Assembly (NCBI GenBank): GCA_009733575.1 | Contig: ML769417.1 | Coordinates: 1-64,000 of the forward strand | DNA from: Gymnopus androsaceus JB14 | Lineage: Eukaryota; Basidiomycota; Agaricomycetes; Agaricales; Omphalotaceae | Direction: 5' to 3' | Length of the DNA: 64,000 nucleotides | Shown: positions 11,764 to 21,989 of the stretch, one piece after another | Layout of the letters: the number at the start of each line of letters is the position of its first letter | Position numbering within the stretch: position 1 is the first letter of the stretch | The notes under the pieces: model-generated | Database searches by the model: none | What the model was told of the DNA's origin: nothing | The model's input: the letters and a program-made list of their open reading frames with translations, nothing else | Program-made: the position numbers and the translations under genes

Positions 11764-14700
11764 ATGATACTTCTTCTCCTTCTTCTTACCTCTTTACTTT
11801 TGGTACGATGCCAAACAACGCCAGCCATTCCTCTTGCTGTTCGGTCTCCTTATCTCCAGGCTTATATGGCCCACAATACTGGAGCTAGTGTTCCCAATAA
11901 TTGGCCGAATTTTTGGACGACAAGTCATGTGTGCCTTCTTCCCTCAAACCAGGGCTTCATGTGCACCTACTGATTACTGTCTTGTAGATCCTGGGTTGGA
12001 GTGGACTTTTGCGCGTAGACGATGTACCCTACGAGTGAGCCAAGAGCGTCATTTTCATCTCTTTAGCTCTAATTACTCCTAGATGGCTTGGAGGGGCAGT
12101 CGAGGGTCCAGGGCTGGTTCTCACATCCAACGCCACGGCAGCGACGCTAAAAGATATTGCCATCACCCCCACTCGTACCATTCTAACCCTTACAGTGGGG
12201 GCTATGAACATCAACGTTACATTCTTAAGCCCAATCGAGCCTTCTAACCTCAGTCCTTCAATCCTTCCCTTTCACTTATATTTTCTTCGAAGCTTCCTCG
12301 AATGATGGAAAATCTCACTCGCTCCAAGTATACCAGGACATTAGTGGTGGTGCGTTCCATATCATTCTACTAAATGGACCTTTTCTGATATGCCTGTAGA
12401 ATGGACTAGTTCAAACACTTCCAACGTCATACAGTGGAATACCACAACGAGTGATTCTATTATTTATCACGAAGTTCAACGTTCACCCTTCCAATACATG
12501 ACCGAAAAGAACAATATGGCGGAAGATGCAGTATCCTACCATGTCACGACTTCAGTAAGTGATGAATTACTATTTCTAATTACTTATCAACTAAACAACC
12601 CCCCAGGGATCCGGTGTAACTTGGCAAACTGGACAAGATGTACTTCTTCGTAGCCTGTTTCTCAATAATGGAACCCTTAATAATACTCAAGACAAAGCGT
12701 TCCGCGTTATATCGGAGTGAGTGACTTGCTCGGTGTATAGAGAGAAATGCTGATTTCGATTGAATGCAGCGATTGGCCTGTTTTTGCTTATTGCACGGAT
12801 TTAGGATCCATCTCATCCACATCAACTCCAGTGGTATGGGGTATTGGCCTCGTCCGTGATGGAGACATCATCTACTCGACCACCTCTGGAAATCAAACTC
12901 GCCGGCCATACTTCTTTACCAAGTATCCGGATGTTCCATCAGCAGTAGGTTGCGTACACATTTCATTCGTTCAACTTCTTTATAAGCTCTTTGCTTTAGC
13001 TATCGGATTTGATGAGTAACGCCTCAGATGCACTGCAACGTGCTATTACGCTGGACAATAAAATTCTATCGGCTGCAAACACAATTTCTTCTAATTATGC
13101 TGACCTGGTATCCCTTGCATCCCGACAAGTCATGGCTGGAATGGAGATTACTGTTGGCACTGACTCGAGTGGACAAATCAACGCCTCTGATATTATGTTT
13201 TTCATGAAGGATATAGGAAATTCTCAGTAAATATTCTTCTTCTAAAATTTGTTACACTTTCTGACTTGTGAGATACAGACGGACCAATCCAGTTGAAGTG
13301 TTATATGCCTCAATGCCGGCATTCCTCTATTTCAATACATCATGGCTTGGTTACCTCTTCGAGCCGCTCATGAGATTCGAGGCTTCGGGCCTATATACTC
13401 AATCGTTTGCCTCAGAAGATCTGGGGCTACTTTCCCAAGTGCTGCTGGTGACAATGACCCTTCTGTGTTTACTGCAATCGAGAGTACAAGTGATATGTTG
13501 AGTGTGGTCTGGGCTCATGCAACATTTACGGGTGATAGCTCATTAATCTCTCAATATGTGCGGTGACATTCCCAAGTTGAGTGTGCCTAGAATACTATTG
13601 ATCCGAATTCTCCTTCAGTACACCACTTTCAAAAATTGGACAGACACACTTGTGTCGGAAAATCCGTTGGCTCCGAATGGCCTCTAGTGAGTCTAGCTGC
13701 CTTCATTCATTCTTCTGTTGTAGAGCTTGATCTTTGTGTAGCACTACTGCAGATGGGCTAAGCAATCCCAACATGACCAATTTGGCTATCAAAGGCATCC
13801 TTGCCATCCGTACCATGGCAGAAATAAGTCGCACTCTGGGCATGTCTGATGATTATGATTCCTACTCTGTAAGGACTCCATGAATCTGGTATACCAATTG
13901 TATTCTGATTTTTTCCTGCCGCATTTACAGGGAACAGCCTCTTCTATGGTTTCCCAGTGGCAAAGTCTCGCAGGAGCATCTGGTCATCTGTCTTCAACAT
14001 ACTCAGCACCAGACTCTTGGGGGTTAATCTATAACCTTTATCCTGACAAACTTTTTGGGTTCAATTTTGTTGAAGAAAGTGTAAGTATCAGCCAATTTTA
14101 TTATATCCTTATATGTTCATTTCTTTACTGAACTCTCCATAGATTTATACGGAGCAGACTCAGTGGTACACCAACGCTGCCTCGACCTCAAGTGGTGAGC
14201 TTGGTCTGTTCTATTGATATCAATGTAGTCTCTCAATGTAATGTCCTCAGGCCAGCCCTTTGGGTTGCCATTTGACAGCAACAACGATGCGGCTATTGCT
14301 AAATCTCGTCAGTTTTTCACACAATTTACCTCGGGGAGACTAATTCATTTTATTACTTACATACTCAGAATGGACTCTTTTCACGGCTGGAACCGTTACT
14401 GACCCGAATACAAGAGATATCCTCGTCTCAATGGTGCATGCAGGTGCAACAAATATGAATGAATTTACAGTTTTCCCTACTGCATACAGTAGTAGCAATG
14501 GCAGTTATATAGGTGGTGCAGCCAGGTATGATATAGTTTCTGATACTTTTAGGTAAGCCGCTAACTCCCCCTTTCTAGCCCTGCACAAGGTGCAATGTTT
14601 GCGTTATTGGCTCTGAAGTAAGATTAGATTTCTTCGAGTTGAAACCGCACTTCGCTCATTAGCAATAGCCTCACCAAACAGCCCATATCTGGATTCACTC

Positions 14701-15173
14701 CAGCTAGTAACTCCTCCAACTTCTCCCATTCTCCCAAATCGCACGTCGGAGCAATTGCAGGTGGTGTTGTAGGCGGTGCTGTTATCGCTGTACTTGTGGT
14801 GCTGGCAATAATTTTCTACTGTCGCCGGCGTTCAAGAACTCTTAGCGATCATGAAAAGATGACATCCGTCGTACCATACCCTCCAGTCCTCAATCCCAGC
14901 CAGAATACATCTTTAACGCCGTTGCAGGTACAAGACGATACAACTCTGCATGGTAGCACACAAACTTCATCCCAGAAATCCATCCTGCCAGTACTGTATG
15001 GTAATACTAGCCGTACGACTGCTGGCTCCTCGAGTTCAAGGAGTGCACCTTCAGATTCTGGATCCTCAAATGCCGCGGCAGAATTGCGAGGGGAGGTGCA
15101 GAACCTACGTAGGGAAATGGAAGCGATGAGATTGAGAGCGGGATATGAGCCTCCACCGGAGTATGCTCACTAA
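11764..15173 (+). pseudogene. GtaA-like glutaminase, copy C, two frameshifts
   Basis: This is the most complete copy. The signal peptide starts MILLLLLLTSLLLVRC, followed by PLAVRSPYLQAYMAHNTGAS and intact first exons through SHILGWSGLLRVDDVPYEWL. All later exon borders are preserved. The last exon ends at TAA 15171-15173 and encodes GAIAGGVVGGAVIAVLVVL (membrane), CRRRSR, a low-complexity cytosolic stretch, a coiled coil (ELRGEVQNLRREMEAMRLR) and the terminus YEPPPEYAH. Two indels break it. An extra A near 12251 (AACCTCAGTCC against AACCTCGTCC in copy B) destroys the frame of the NLVLQSFPFTY exon. One base is missing near 13424 (GATCTGGGGCT against GATCTTGGCGCT). If either proves to be an assembly error, this is the copy most likely to be functional. 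Topology inferred from the sequence: catalytic domains outside, short coiled-coil tail inside. Confidence 0.8.
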
Positions 15174-15910
15174 AGGAAATCCATCATCTCGTACTATTAA
15201 TATTATTAGCATTGACTATATCTCGGGTAGACTATGGAAAGAAACATATATGCCTATGGGTATGAGAGGAAACGCTTTGGCCGCCTAGGCCTGTAGAACG
15301 CAGGCGGCTAAAATTATCTGACTTTGAAACGTGAGCTGCCGGTTGGCTTCGCTCTGTCCGCATTACCCGACATCGCCTCATGATCAATACCAGGTATCTG
15401 AACACATCTCTCTCTCTCTCATTATATCGACCTTCCTCAATCCTCCCCAGAACCTTCAATGATGGATAGGTAGGGAGCTCCAAGGGCATTTTAACCATTA
15501 GAGTCGCAGTACCGTTGAAGGAAATCCTTCCCTTCGTACTTCATACAGCTATTAATAGCTCGATCTATTTTGGATTCATTCTACACTGGCATAGAAAGCA
15601 GTTCAAACTCCCGAGTCGGTGATTTCTCTCATTCCCGCCAGCATATTTGAATGAGCAGTACTACATAGCGGTAAATTGAGATGGTTCATTCAGTTAGTAC
15701 GAATCAAATCTTCGAACGCGCTGAGGCGATATCTGATATGTACTATCCCATAAACTGCGAATCACCCGAGGTCGCCTGTATGGCCTTTACGGGCTGACCC
15801 GCTGGATATAAGTATAGCAAGGCAAGGCTTCAAGATGCTCTGAATCCCTGGAGGCTCTCTAGTACTTACTACTCATCGGCAGGCCCGACTGAGACTTAAT
15901 CAACTTTACA
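15174..15910. other. Intergenic, no gene seen
   Basis: Spacer between glutaminase copy C and the next gene. It holds a short (TC)n run near 15406-15420. The last 100 bases are the likely promoter of the secreted-protein gene at 15911. No convincing coding exon on either strand. Confidence 0.5.
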
Positions 15911-16750
15911 ATGCTCTATAGTCCCACTTTCGCCTGCTTCTTCTTCTTCTTTACTCGCTTCGCTTTCACAGTTCTCGCCGCACCTGTGGAACCCGTTCCC
16001 AGGTCTTTCGCTCTCATTCAGAGAGACAACGATGGGACCATTAGACTCGCGTACGGGGCTCCAGGAGATGGCCTATACTCAATCCATAACGAAACACATG
16101 CACAATATCACGGAAATGATCAGGACTTGGATATGTAAGTCGTCAAGTCGTCTTTTCGGACCAAATCCGCCCTAACGTCCCATAGGAACCACTTCGATTT
16201 CGATTTCGAAATCCCGCCTACGGAATTATCAAAACGCGAAAGCTGTTCAGTCGTATGTCACGACAAGGAAGGAAAAGCAGACGATATCAGAAAAGCCCAC
16301 GGAGCTCTTGCAGCCCAGTTTGGTTCTGGGAAGACTTGGGGAGGAGGCAATAGTGGTGGTCACGGAGCTGGTAGCATCTTCCAAGTAGTAAACAACGTTT
16401 ATGCCTACGCCTGCGATCTCGGTGGGAAGGGACAAACGACCAGCAAGGAACAGTATCGGCCTAATGTTATATGCTTGATGGAAAGGTGTGCTACACATAG
16501 TGGAGTGAATACTCACAAGTCTTCAAAAGTCGCGTTCGGGCGGAATATAGGGGGTTTCAATTGCGATGAGGAGTCTGAGAAGGAGAAGGAGAAGGAGGAA
16601 AAGAAGGAGAAGAAGAAGGAGGAGAAGGAGAGGAAGAAGGAGGAGAAGGAAAGGAAAAAGAAAGAAAAGGAGATCAATAAAAAGCAGGAGAAGGAGAGAA
16701 AAAAGCAGGAGAAGGAAAGCGAGCCCTGGAAGCTCATGTTTGGTTTATAG
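15911..16750 (+). CDS. Secreted six-cysteine protein with Lys/Glu-rich tail
   Basis: Two exons, 15911-16134 and 16186-16750, with a 51-bp GT-AG intron, encode 262 residues. The N-terminus has a hydrophobic signal peptide (MLYSPTFACFFFFFTRFAF, cleavage likely near LAAP). A Lys-Arg pair in ELSKRESCS, at about residue 90, is a candidate Kex2 site. The domain behind it has six cysteines (SCSVVC, YACD, ICLMERC, FNCD), compatible with three disulfides, and a Gly-rich GGGNSGGHGAGS stretch. The last 70 residues are nearly all Lys and Glu in short units such as KEKEKEEKKEKKKEEK, ending WKLMFGL. I do not recognise the family. A secreted pro-protein processed by Kex2 is an inference. The Lys/Glu run is a single-alpha-helix type composition and is encoded by a GA-rich purine tract. 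It ends only 116 bases before the convergent gene at 16867. Confidence 0.75.
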
Positions 16751-16866
16751 ACTCTCTGCTGGCGCTTGTGGAATAGAACACCAAAGTTGCACTGAACCAA
16801 GTCCGAGTAAGATCGAGCCCAGCGGGTACATCACATTCATCAAAAATTATTATAATTACGTGCAAC

Positions 16867-19144
16867 CTAGTAATCATCCACATCCACAGAATCAGCGCGC
16901 ATTCCCTCCGCCAGACTCCTCGGATCGATGATCCAAATCGCCGCTCTTAGATTGGCAGTCGCTTCATCAGATACAGATACATCGCCGGCTGTCGGTGTCG
17001 GTGTCATCGCTGAAGAAGAAGAAGAAACCCCATTGACAATGCCATTGACACCAACACCAAACGCATCCTCAAACATCTCAACCTTCGCCCTCGCATTAAT
17101 CTCCTTTACAATCGCCTTGACACTAGTCCGATTAGCAGTCAACGTCGTCCATCCCAGTCGTGAACCCCATTGAAGGCTCTGCACGGTATGCGCCGTCAGA
17201 CGAGGGTTGGCTTTGGTTACTGTGGCGCGTGGCAAGCTCGAATGTGGGTTTGCTGTTGTGTTCAACTCGGTTTCGTCTGCGTCGTCGATTGGATTTGGAT
17301 TTGAATTTGAGCTACTACCAAACCCATTTGGACCGAGACCAAAGTTGCCTTTCAAGGCTCGAGGTCCGCCTTTGGACCTAGAGTGTTTTTCGTATTCCAA
17401 AATGTCGGAACAGGTGCTGTTCAGGGATTGGAAGAACCGAGGGAGGTCCTGCATGGATGGGAATGAGATTTGAGATGGCGCTGAATCTGACTCTGAGCTG
17501 GAACCAGTAGATGGACCGGCGGAGAGGAGGGAGGTAGATGTGGGGTAAAAGTGCAGTGGAAGAAGCGGGAGTAGCTTATGCGCATAACGAGATCCTTCCC
17601 AATACACTTCTTCAGCCTTCTCTAGCGTATCCGGAGGAGGGAAGGGAAAGTCTGCATCTTGATCTGGTTCGACGGTAGACTGCTGCTCGTTGGGTGCACT
17701 TCGTAAATCAAAGAGCAGAGCCTGAGCGCGACGCTTCTCCTTCGATCCTCCCACTTTCGAAACAATACGCAGACACCGGTCGCGTGCCTCCTGCGTCGTC
17801 CAAAATTCTATTTTCTCAAGCGGGACATCGAGCGCGTCCAGCCTATCAAACATGTCCTGCAACAAACCCTTCCCCATCTCCTGTAAAACCTGATTCGTCA
17901 ATGCACGAGAGGTTTTGGCCATATCCTGCTGTGCGGGAAGCGATATTTCAAAGTCCTCATCGTTGAAATCCGGATCGATGAGTTTCTTTGCTTTGGCTTT
18001 ATTGGCGTTGACTTTTTTCTTCCACTCTGTATATCGTTCCGGGGGGATGAACCTCGTGTTGGCCTCGTCAATGGAGGTTGGGAGTGGGGAATGGGTAAGA
18101 TCAGAGACGAGAGCGATGAGAACGGATAGGTCGACATTGATTTTAGTGGTAGGCTCGAATAGAAGAGATGAAGGATGAGGGGCAGTATTTGGTTTGACTA
18201 GAGGAATTTCATCCTCCGTACGTTCGCCTAGCTGAACATCAATACCCATATCGATTAAACCTTGAATAGTCTGCATTATGCGAGGTTCATTAGGATCTGC
18301 ATCTGGATCTAAACGCGTAAGACGCATTGTTATCCGCGGAATGATTTCCTGCGAATGAGGAATGGGCAACTGCAGAGGATTTACTTTCGCAGCAGCTACG
18401 AGCGATCGACCCATTCGCAGAATGGAATTGTCAAATTCCTTTTGAGCAAGACTGGGACGGTAATTTTCGTCCTCTTCGTCAGAGGATTCATCATCCGTGA
18501 GATACGAATCGATTTCGCGGAATTCAGCAAGGATTCTCGAATTTTTGATTCTGTGCACGATAGACATTTCAGAAAAGAAATAATATGTCAAAAGAAGAAG
18601 ACGAACGTATTCAGCCTGATCCACTGTCTTCCACAGTCTGCGACAACATCGATCTTGGTACCCTGTATACGCGGCGCTTGCGGAGCAGCAGCAGACGATC
18701 GCTTTCTAGCTTCGTTGTTTGCTGCATTGCTGACGTCCTCTGCAGTCATCGGAAACGACTTGAATACGCATATTACAGGAGCCTGCGCACAAAGAACCTC
18801 ATTCCAAACTGCGATTAGATATGGCGCATTCGTCGATAATGGTTGTAAATTCGCAGATTCTGGATCGTCAAGAAACTACTAAACAATTCTTCAGAAATAT
18901 AGAATAACATTGATTTAAAGATTCTAACCTTATCTAGGACATCCAAGTCAATTTTGATTGATTCCTTGAGCTTTTTAAGGCCGGGAATGTTGTCGTATTG
19001 TAGCCAATGAGTGTCTTCTGCTACTTCGAGCGATGAATCGAGAATTGGAGGCTTTTTGGCTGGAGGTTGGAAATGGGTTATCGAGTCATGGATGGATCGC
19101 AGATGGATACGAAGATTCCTGAGGTCAGGATGAGATTCTGACAT
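16867..19144 (-). CDS. UPF0415 / C7orf25-like conserved protein (DUF1308)
   Basis: Three exons on the minus strand, 19144-18929, 18875-18607 and 18550-16867, with introns of 53 and 56 bp, give 722 residues in one frame. The second acceptor AG of intron 1 must be used, because the first would create an immediate stop. The N-terminal exon is helical (SESHPDLRNLRIHLRSIHDS). Exon 2 holds LIAVWNEVLC and KIDVVADCGRQWIRLNT, continuing into IKNSRILAEFREIDSYL. The C-terminus (QWGSRLGWTTLTANRTSVKA, then IWIIDPRSLAEG) matches the DUF1308 region of the C7orf25 family, whose biochemical role is not established. Low-complexity Ser-rich inserts make the protein longer than animal homologues of about 420 residues. 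No lesion is seen, so this is a likely intact housekeeping gene. Confidence 0.8.
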
Positions 19145-20393
19145 TGTTCAAAGCAAGAAGCAAATTTTTGGGCCTAGAATGACTCGGCCGAAATTGATCT
19201 TATCTTATCTTTACACGCCGAGAGGCCCGAAGGCACTCCTCCAATAATTGCTTTCGAAGGTAACAGAGTGCGAGCCATTTTCGCTTTCGTTTGGTTCCCA
19301 GAAAGTCATTTCAAGCCATTGAGAAATCTACAGCTATTACAGGAATGCTCAATCCGGGAAGTTTCGTTATGCAAATTTCCAGGCGTTTCACTGGTTCCGC
19401 TAGAAGGGTATGTGAGATATTTCGCTGGCCGAATCAGAATAGTAATCGTGATTCTCGAATTGGTTGCAAATCTTAGTGGATAAAGTCGCCAAGGTTGTTC
19501 ATCGATGAACGTTCATCTAGACAGTCTCCTGAAAATCCCTTTGAGACCATGCATTGGCTTCTTATCACAAGGGGCATTCGGCAGCAGAACGGCAGACAGA
19601 ATGCGCTCAACGTGACCTGTCAAAACCATGCGACCAGAAATAAGCGCCGTAAGCAGTCAAGAAACAGCTACAGAGAGCAAGTTGTCGACGTTTGTGCAAC
19701 CAGAGGCTGCCAAAAGCAGTCAAAAGTCAAAATATCATTTTATTGAAGTGCGGAACTACGCTAAAAACTCTACGACAGTGCACATAGACTAAGCGCTCTC
19801 TCGGATATTTCGGACCCGCATTATCGGATCAGACACCCCTTGCCTATTTTAGTAAGGGTGCATGATGTCTGCCATTCAAGTGCCGAACGCCCCTTGTCTT
19901 ATCAGCCTGTTCTCTACACCATGATGCTGTGACAGTCTATCTATGCTACCACGATTCACAATGCATCTTTCCCTCTTTCCATGTGCCATGGATAGAGTTA
20001 TGTGCTTGGGCTCTTGTCAACGAACAACCCTTGCTATGGGGTCAGTTACTCCTTACTTGTTCATCTTCCGCCTGATTTATACTATGGACAGCTTCTGTTT
20101 CTCCTCGAGCGTCACTATCAAACGGCCAGGAAGGACTAGTGGTGCTATAATTTCATCAAGGAGAGTCCCAAACGCGGGTCAAGCGCAGAAGGTATGTTTT
20201 CAATGTGCTTCGTGCACATTGATTTGTACTTACTCATGTTAACACACTCTAATCCAGCAAACCTAATTCTTTCTTCTGCATTTGTACTAGTGTCCTTTAT
20301 CACATAGTCCAAACTTTAAAGTTTGACTGCGTTGCTACAAAAGCCCCAAGTCCTCGTTTCTGCCTTCTTCTTTCGCCCCACTATCATCCCGCA
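19145..20393. other. Intergenic with dispersed repeat
   Basis: No supported gene. The stretch 19325-19400 is related to 26670-26755 (see the repeat entry). The remainder has only short, unconserved ORFs. Confidence 0.5.
19325..19400. repeat. Dispersed repeat, copy also at 26670-26755
   Basis: Both places contain CTATTACAGGAATGCTC and, a little further on, GTTTCGTTATGCAAATTTCC followed by AGGCG(T/C)TTCAC. The second copy has about 24 extra bases between the two blocks. Decayed mobile DNA or gene relic; family unknown. Confidence 0.55.
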
Positions 20394-20666
20394 ATGGCAT
20401 CCGAACATTCTCCTTTGTACAAATCCATTGCTGAACAACTGACGGCGTATATCGACCTGGCTGTTACAGAGCCCATAAAAAACTGGAATCCGCCTTGGAC
20501 GGGACGAAACAATGAGGGTCCTATGGAGGTCTTGCATGACTATGACCTTGCATTTCCTCGACCTGATGGATTGGAAGACATTCTTAGTGCAGCTAAGATA
20601 TCGGAAGAGCACAAGGCTACTATAGAAAAAGTTTGGTGTGATCTGCTGGGCCCAAGGGCAAAGTAG
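20394..20666 (+). CDS. Hypothetical 90-residue protein
   Basis: A single-exon ORF with a good context for initiation (CCCGCAATGGC). It starts MASEHSPLYKSIAEQLTAYI and contains the acidic segment GLEDILSAAKISEEHKATIE. It has no signal peptide and no membrane segment. The amino acid composition is protein-like and the antisense ORF is not. No family recognised. It lies between the C7orf25-like gene and the end of the DIRS-like element and could be the remains of a larger host gene. Confidence 0.4.
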   Translation: MASEHSPLYKSIAEQLTAYIDLAVTEPIKNWNPPWTGRNNEGPMEVLHDYDLAFPRPDGLEDILSAAKISEEHKATIEKVWCDLLGPRAK

Positions 20667-20882
20667 GTTAAAGTTTACCGTGATGTTAATTGTGGCTGTA
20701 ACCAATCGCTTGAGGTTCGACCCGCTGACAGGTGTGTAGCTGTGACACCGACCTTGCGGCCGTTTTTTATTGGGGGAACAGTAGGGAAGGTACTGGAAAG
20801 TACGGACAAGAAGATGGGGAAAGGAGAGAAACCGGAACTTGAGTGCTAAAGGGCTATTTTGAGTCGGTAGATGTGGTTGCGG

Positions 20883-21989
20883 TTACAAACGGTGAGCGGC
20901 GAGCATTGCGTTAAGGACGATGGGATTTCTGCGAATATATGACTGGAAGGTGTCTGAGGACCACCTACCAGCTGCTTGGATGACTTGGGGGGGTGCGCCG
21001 TCTTCAGCTAGTGCTGTGGCTCCCCCAGCTCGCATTGACTGACCGGCCCATCGGGAGTCGGGTTCTATGGCTCGGAGGCGGCGCATAAACCATGACCTAG
21101 TGGGCACAGAGCCATTGCTGGTCACTCAAAGGTAGGGATGGAGTGGGGAACACTCGTCGCGGAGCTGGAGGTAGTGTTGCATAATTCGGAGGGGGTGTAG
21201 ACCCCATTTGGGGAGGATGACTATTCTATTGCCCTCGAAAAGGCAGTCAGCTTTATGAAAGGGAAGCCAAAAGGAAAACCCTGAATCGCCCACAAACTCA
21301 ACTGACTCTCGAAGGGTGACCTTGCGGAAGTTCCTGATTGCGGGGTTGTCTGGCAACGTGAGCTCACCGAGACGCAGTAGGCCGCATGTACCTGTGATGA
21401 TCATCGCGACAAAGAGGCAGTGGTTGTAGCTGGAGCGGTTGGATACGGAGTCTTCTGCATCGCAAAGGTGCTTGCATGTGAGGGGTTGCTTCCTACGGAT
21501 AGGTTTGCTGAGAAGCTTTTTCATACCGGACAGTGTCTTTTTGACTAGTGGTGAATTTCGGTTTTGGCGTGCATCCGGGAAGTAGGTCTTGAGTTTGTCG
21601 CATATCCCTGAAAGGTATGTGCCGACTGAGCATGGTTCAATGTGGTGTGACATGTATACGATGAAGAATGATAGGGTGTCAGGGGTTGGGTCAAGTGGGA
21701 ATGAGTGCATAGAGCAGAAGGCAATGTAAGAATTAAGATGAGAATTGTAGGAGTTCTGGGAGGAGGTATCGGTTGCGAGGCCTAACACGATGTTACGACC
21801 CCGAATGAGCTCCTCCTTGGACCAGGGTCTGCGAGGCGGTTGCCTGGTCCGTGAAGATGCAAGATTCATTTTTTTTTCTCCCCTGCTGTACTCGAGGGGT
21901 TTCCATAGGGAGGATAGTGATATCCGGGTGTAAAGCTTTGACAGTGTTGAAGTCAAAGCGCGACAGCGCATCTGCAACGACATTCTCAC
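20883..21989 (-). pseudogene. DIRS tyrosine recombinase with internal stop
   Basis: The frame 21989-21126 encodes the N-terminal SAM-like part (RPWSKEELIRGRNIVLGLAT, YLSGICDKLKTYFPD) and the first catalytic region (TGTCGLLRLGELTLPDN, with the expected Arg). A TGA at 21126-21128, after HPYL, interrupts it. The same frame continues 21125-20883 with VTSNGSVPTRSWFMRRL, SMRAGGATALAEDG, AAGRWSSDTFQSYIR, which carries the R-G-G segment, the GRWSS block and the presumed nucleophile Tyr in SYIR. Direct continuation after the stop suggests a Trp codon changed to TGA. The enzyme would cut and rejoin circular element DNA during integration. Confidence 0.75.

Larger units (their letters stand above)
3965..15173 (+). 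repeat. Tandem segmental duplication, unit about 7.37 kb
   Basis: The segment from the carboxypeptidase 3' end through the glutaminase tail (about 3965-7710) recurs at about 11335-15173. Landmarks include the ATGATAGGGGAACATC stretch (3979 and 11350), the promoter, and every exon and intron of the glutaminase. The common offset is 7370. Copy A (1-2432) is a third unit, offset about 5374 from copy B. The extra length between B and C is the additional carboxypeptidase relic at 7870-9067. Unequal exchange between direct repeats would explain the arrangement. Confidence 0.8.

Noticed and set aside
16513..16800. Antisense Ser/Phe-rich frame opposite the Lys/Glu tract
   Set aside because: It is the complement of a purine repeat; composition alone keeps it open, with no motif and no start context.
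16566..16931. Arg-rich frame on the plus strand over the same tract
   Set aside because: Shifted reading of the K/E repeat; the spliced frame with signal peptide explains the region.
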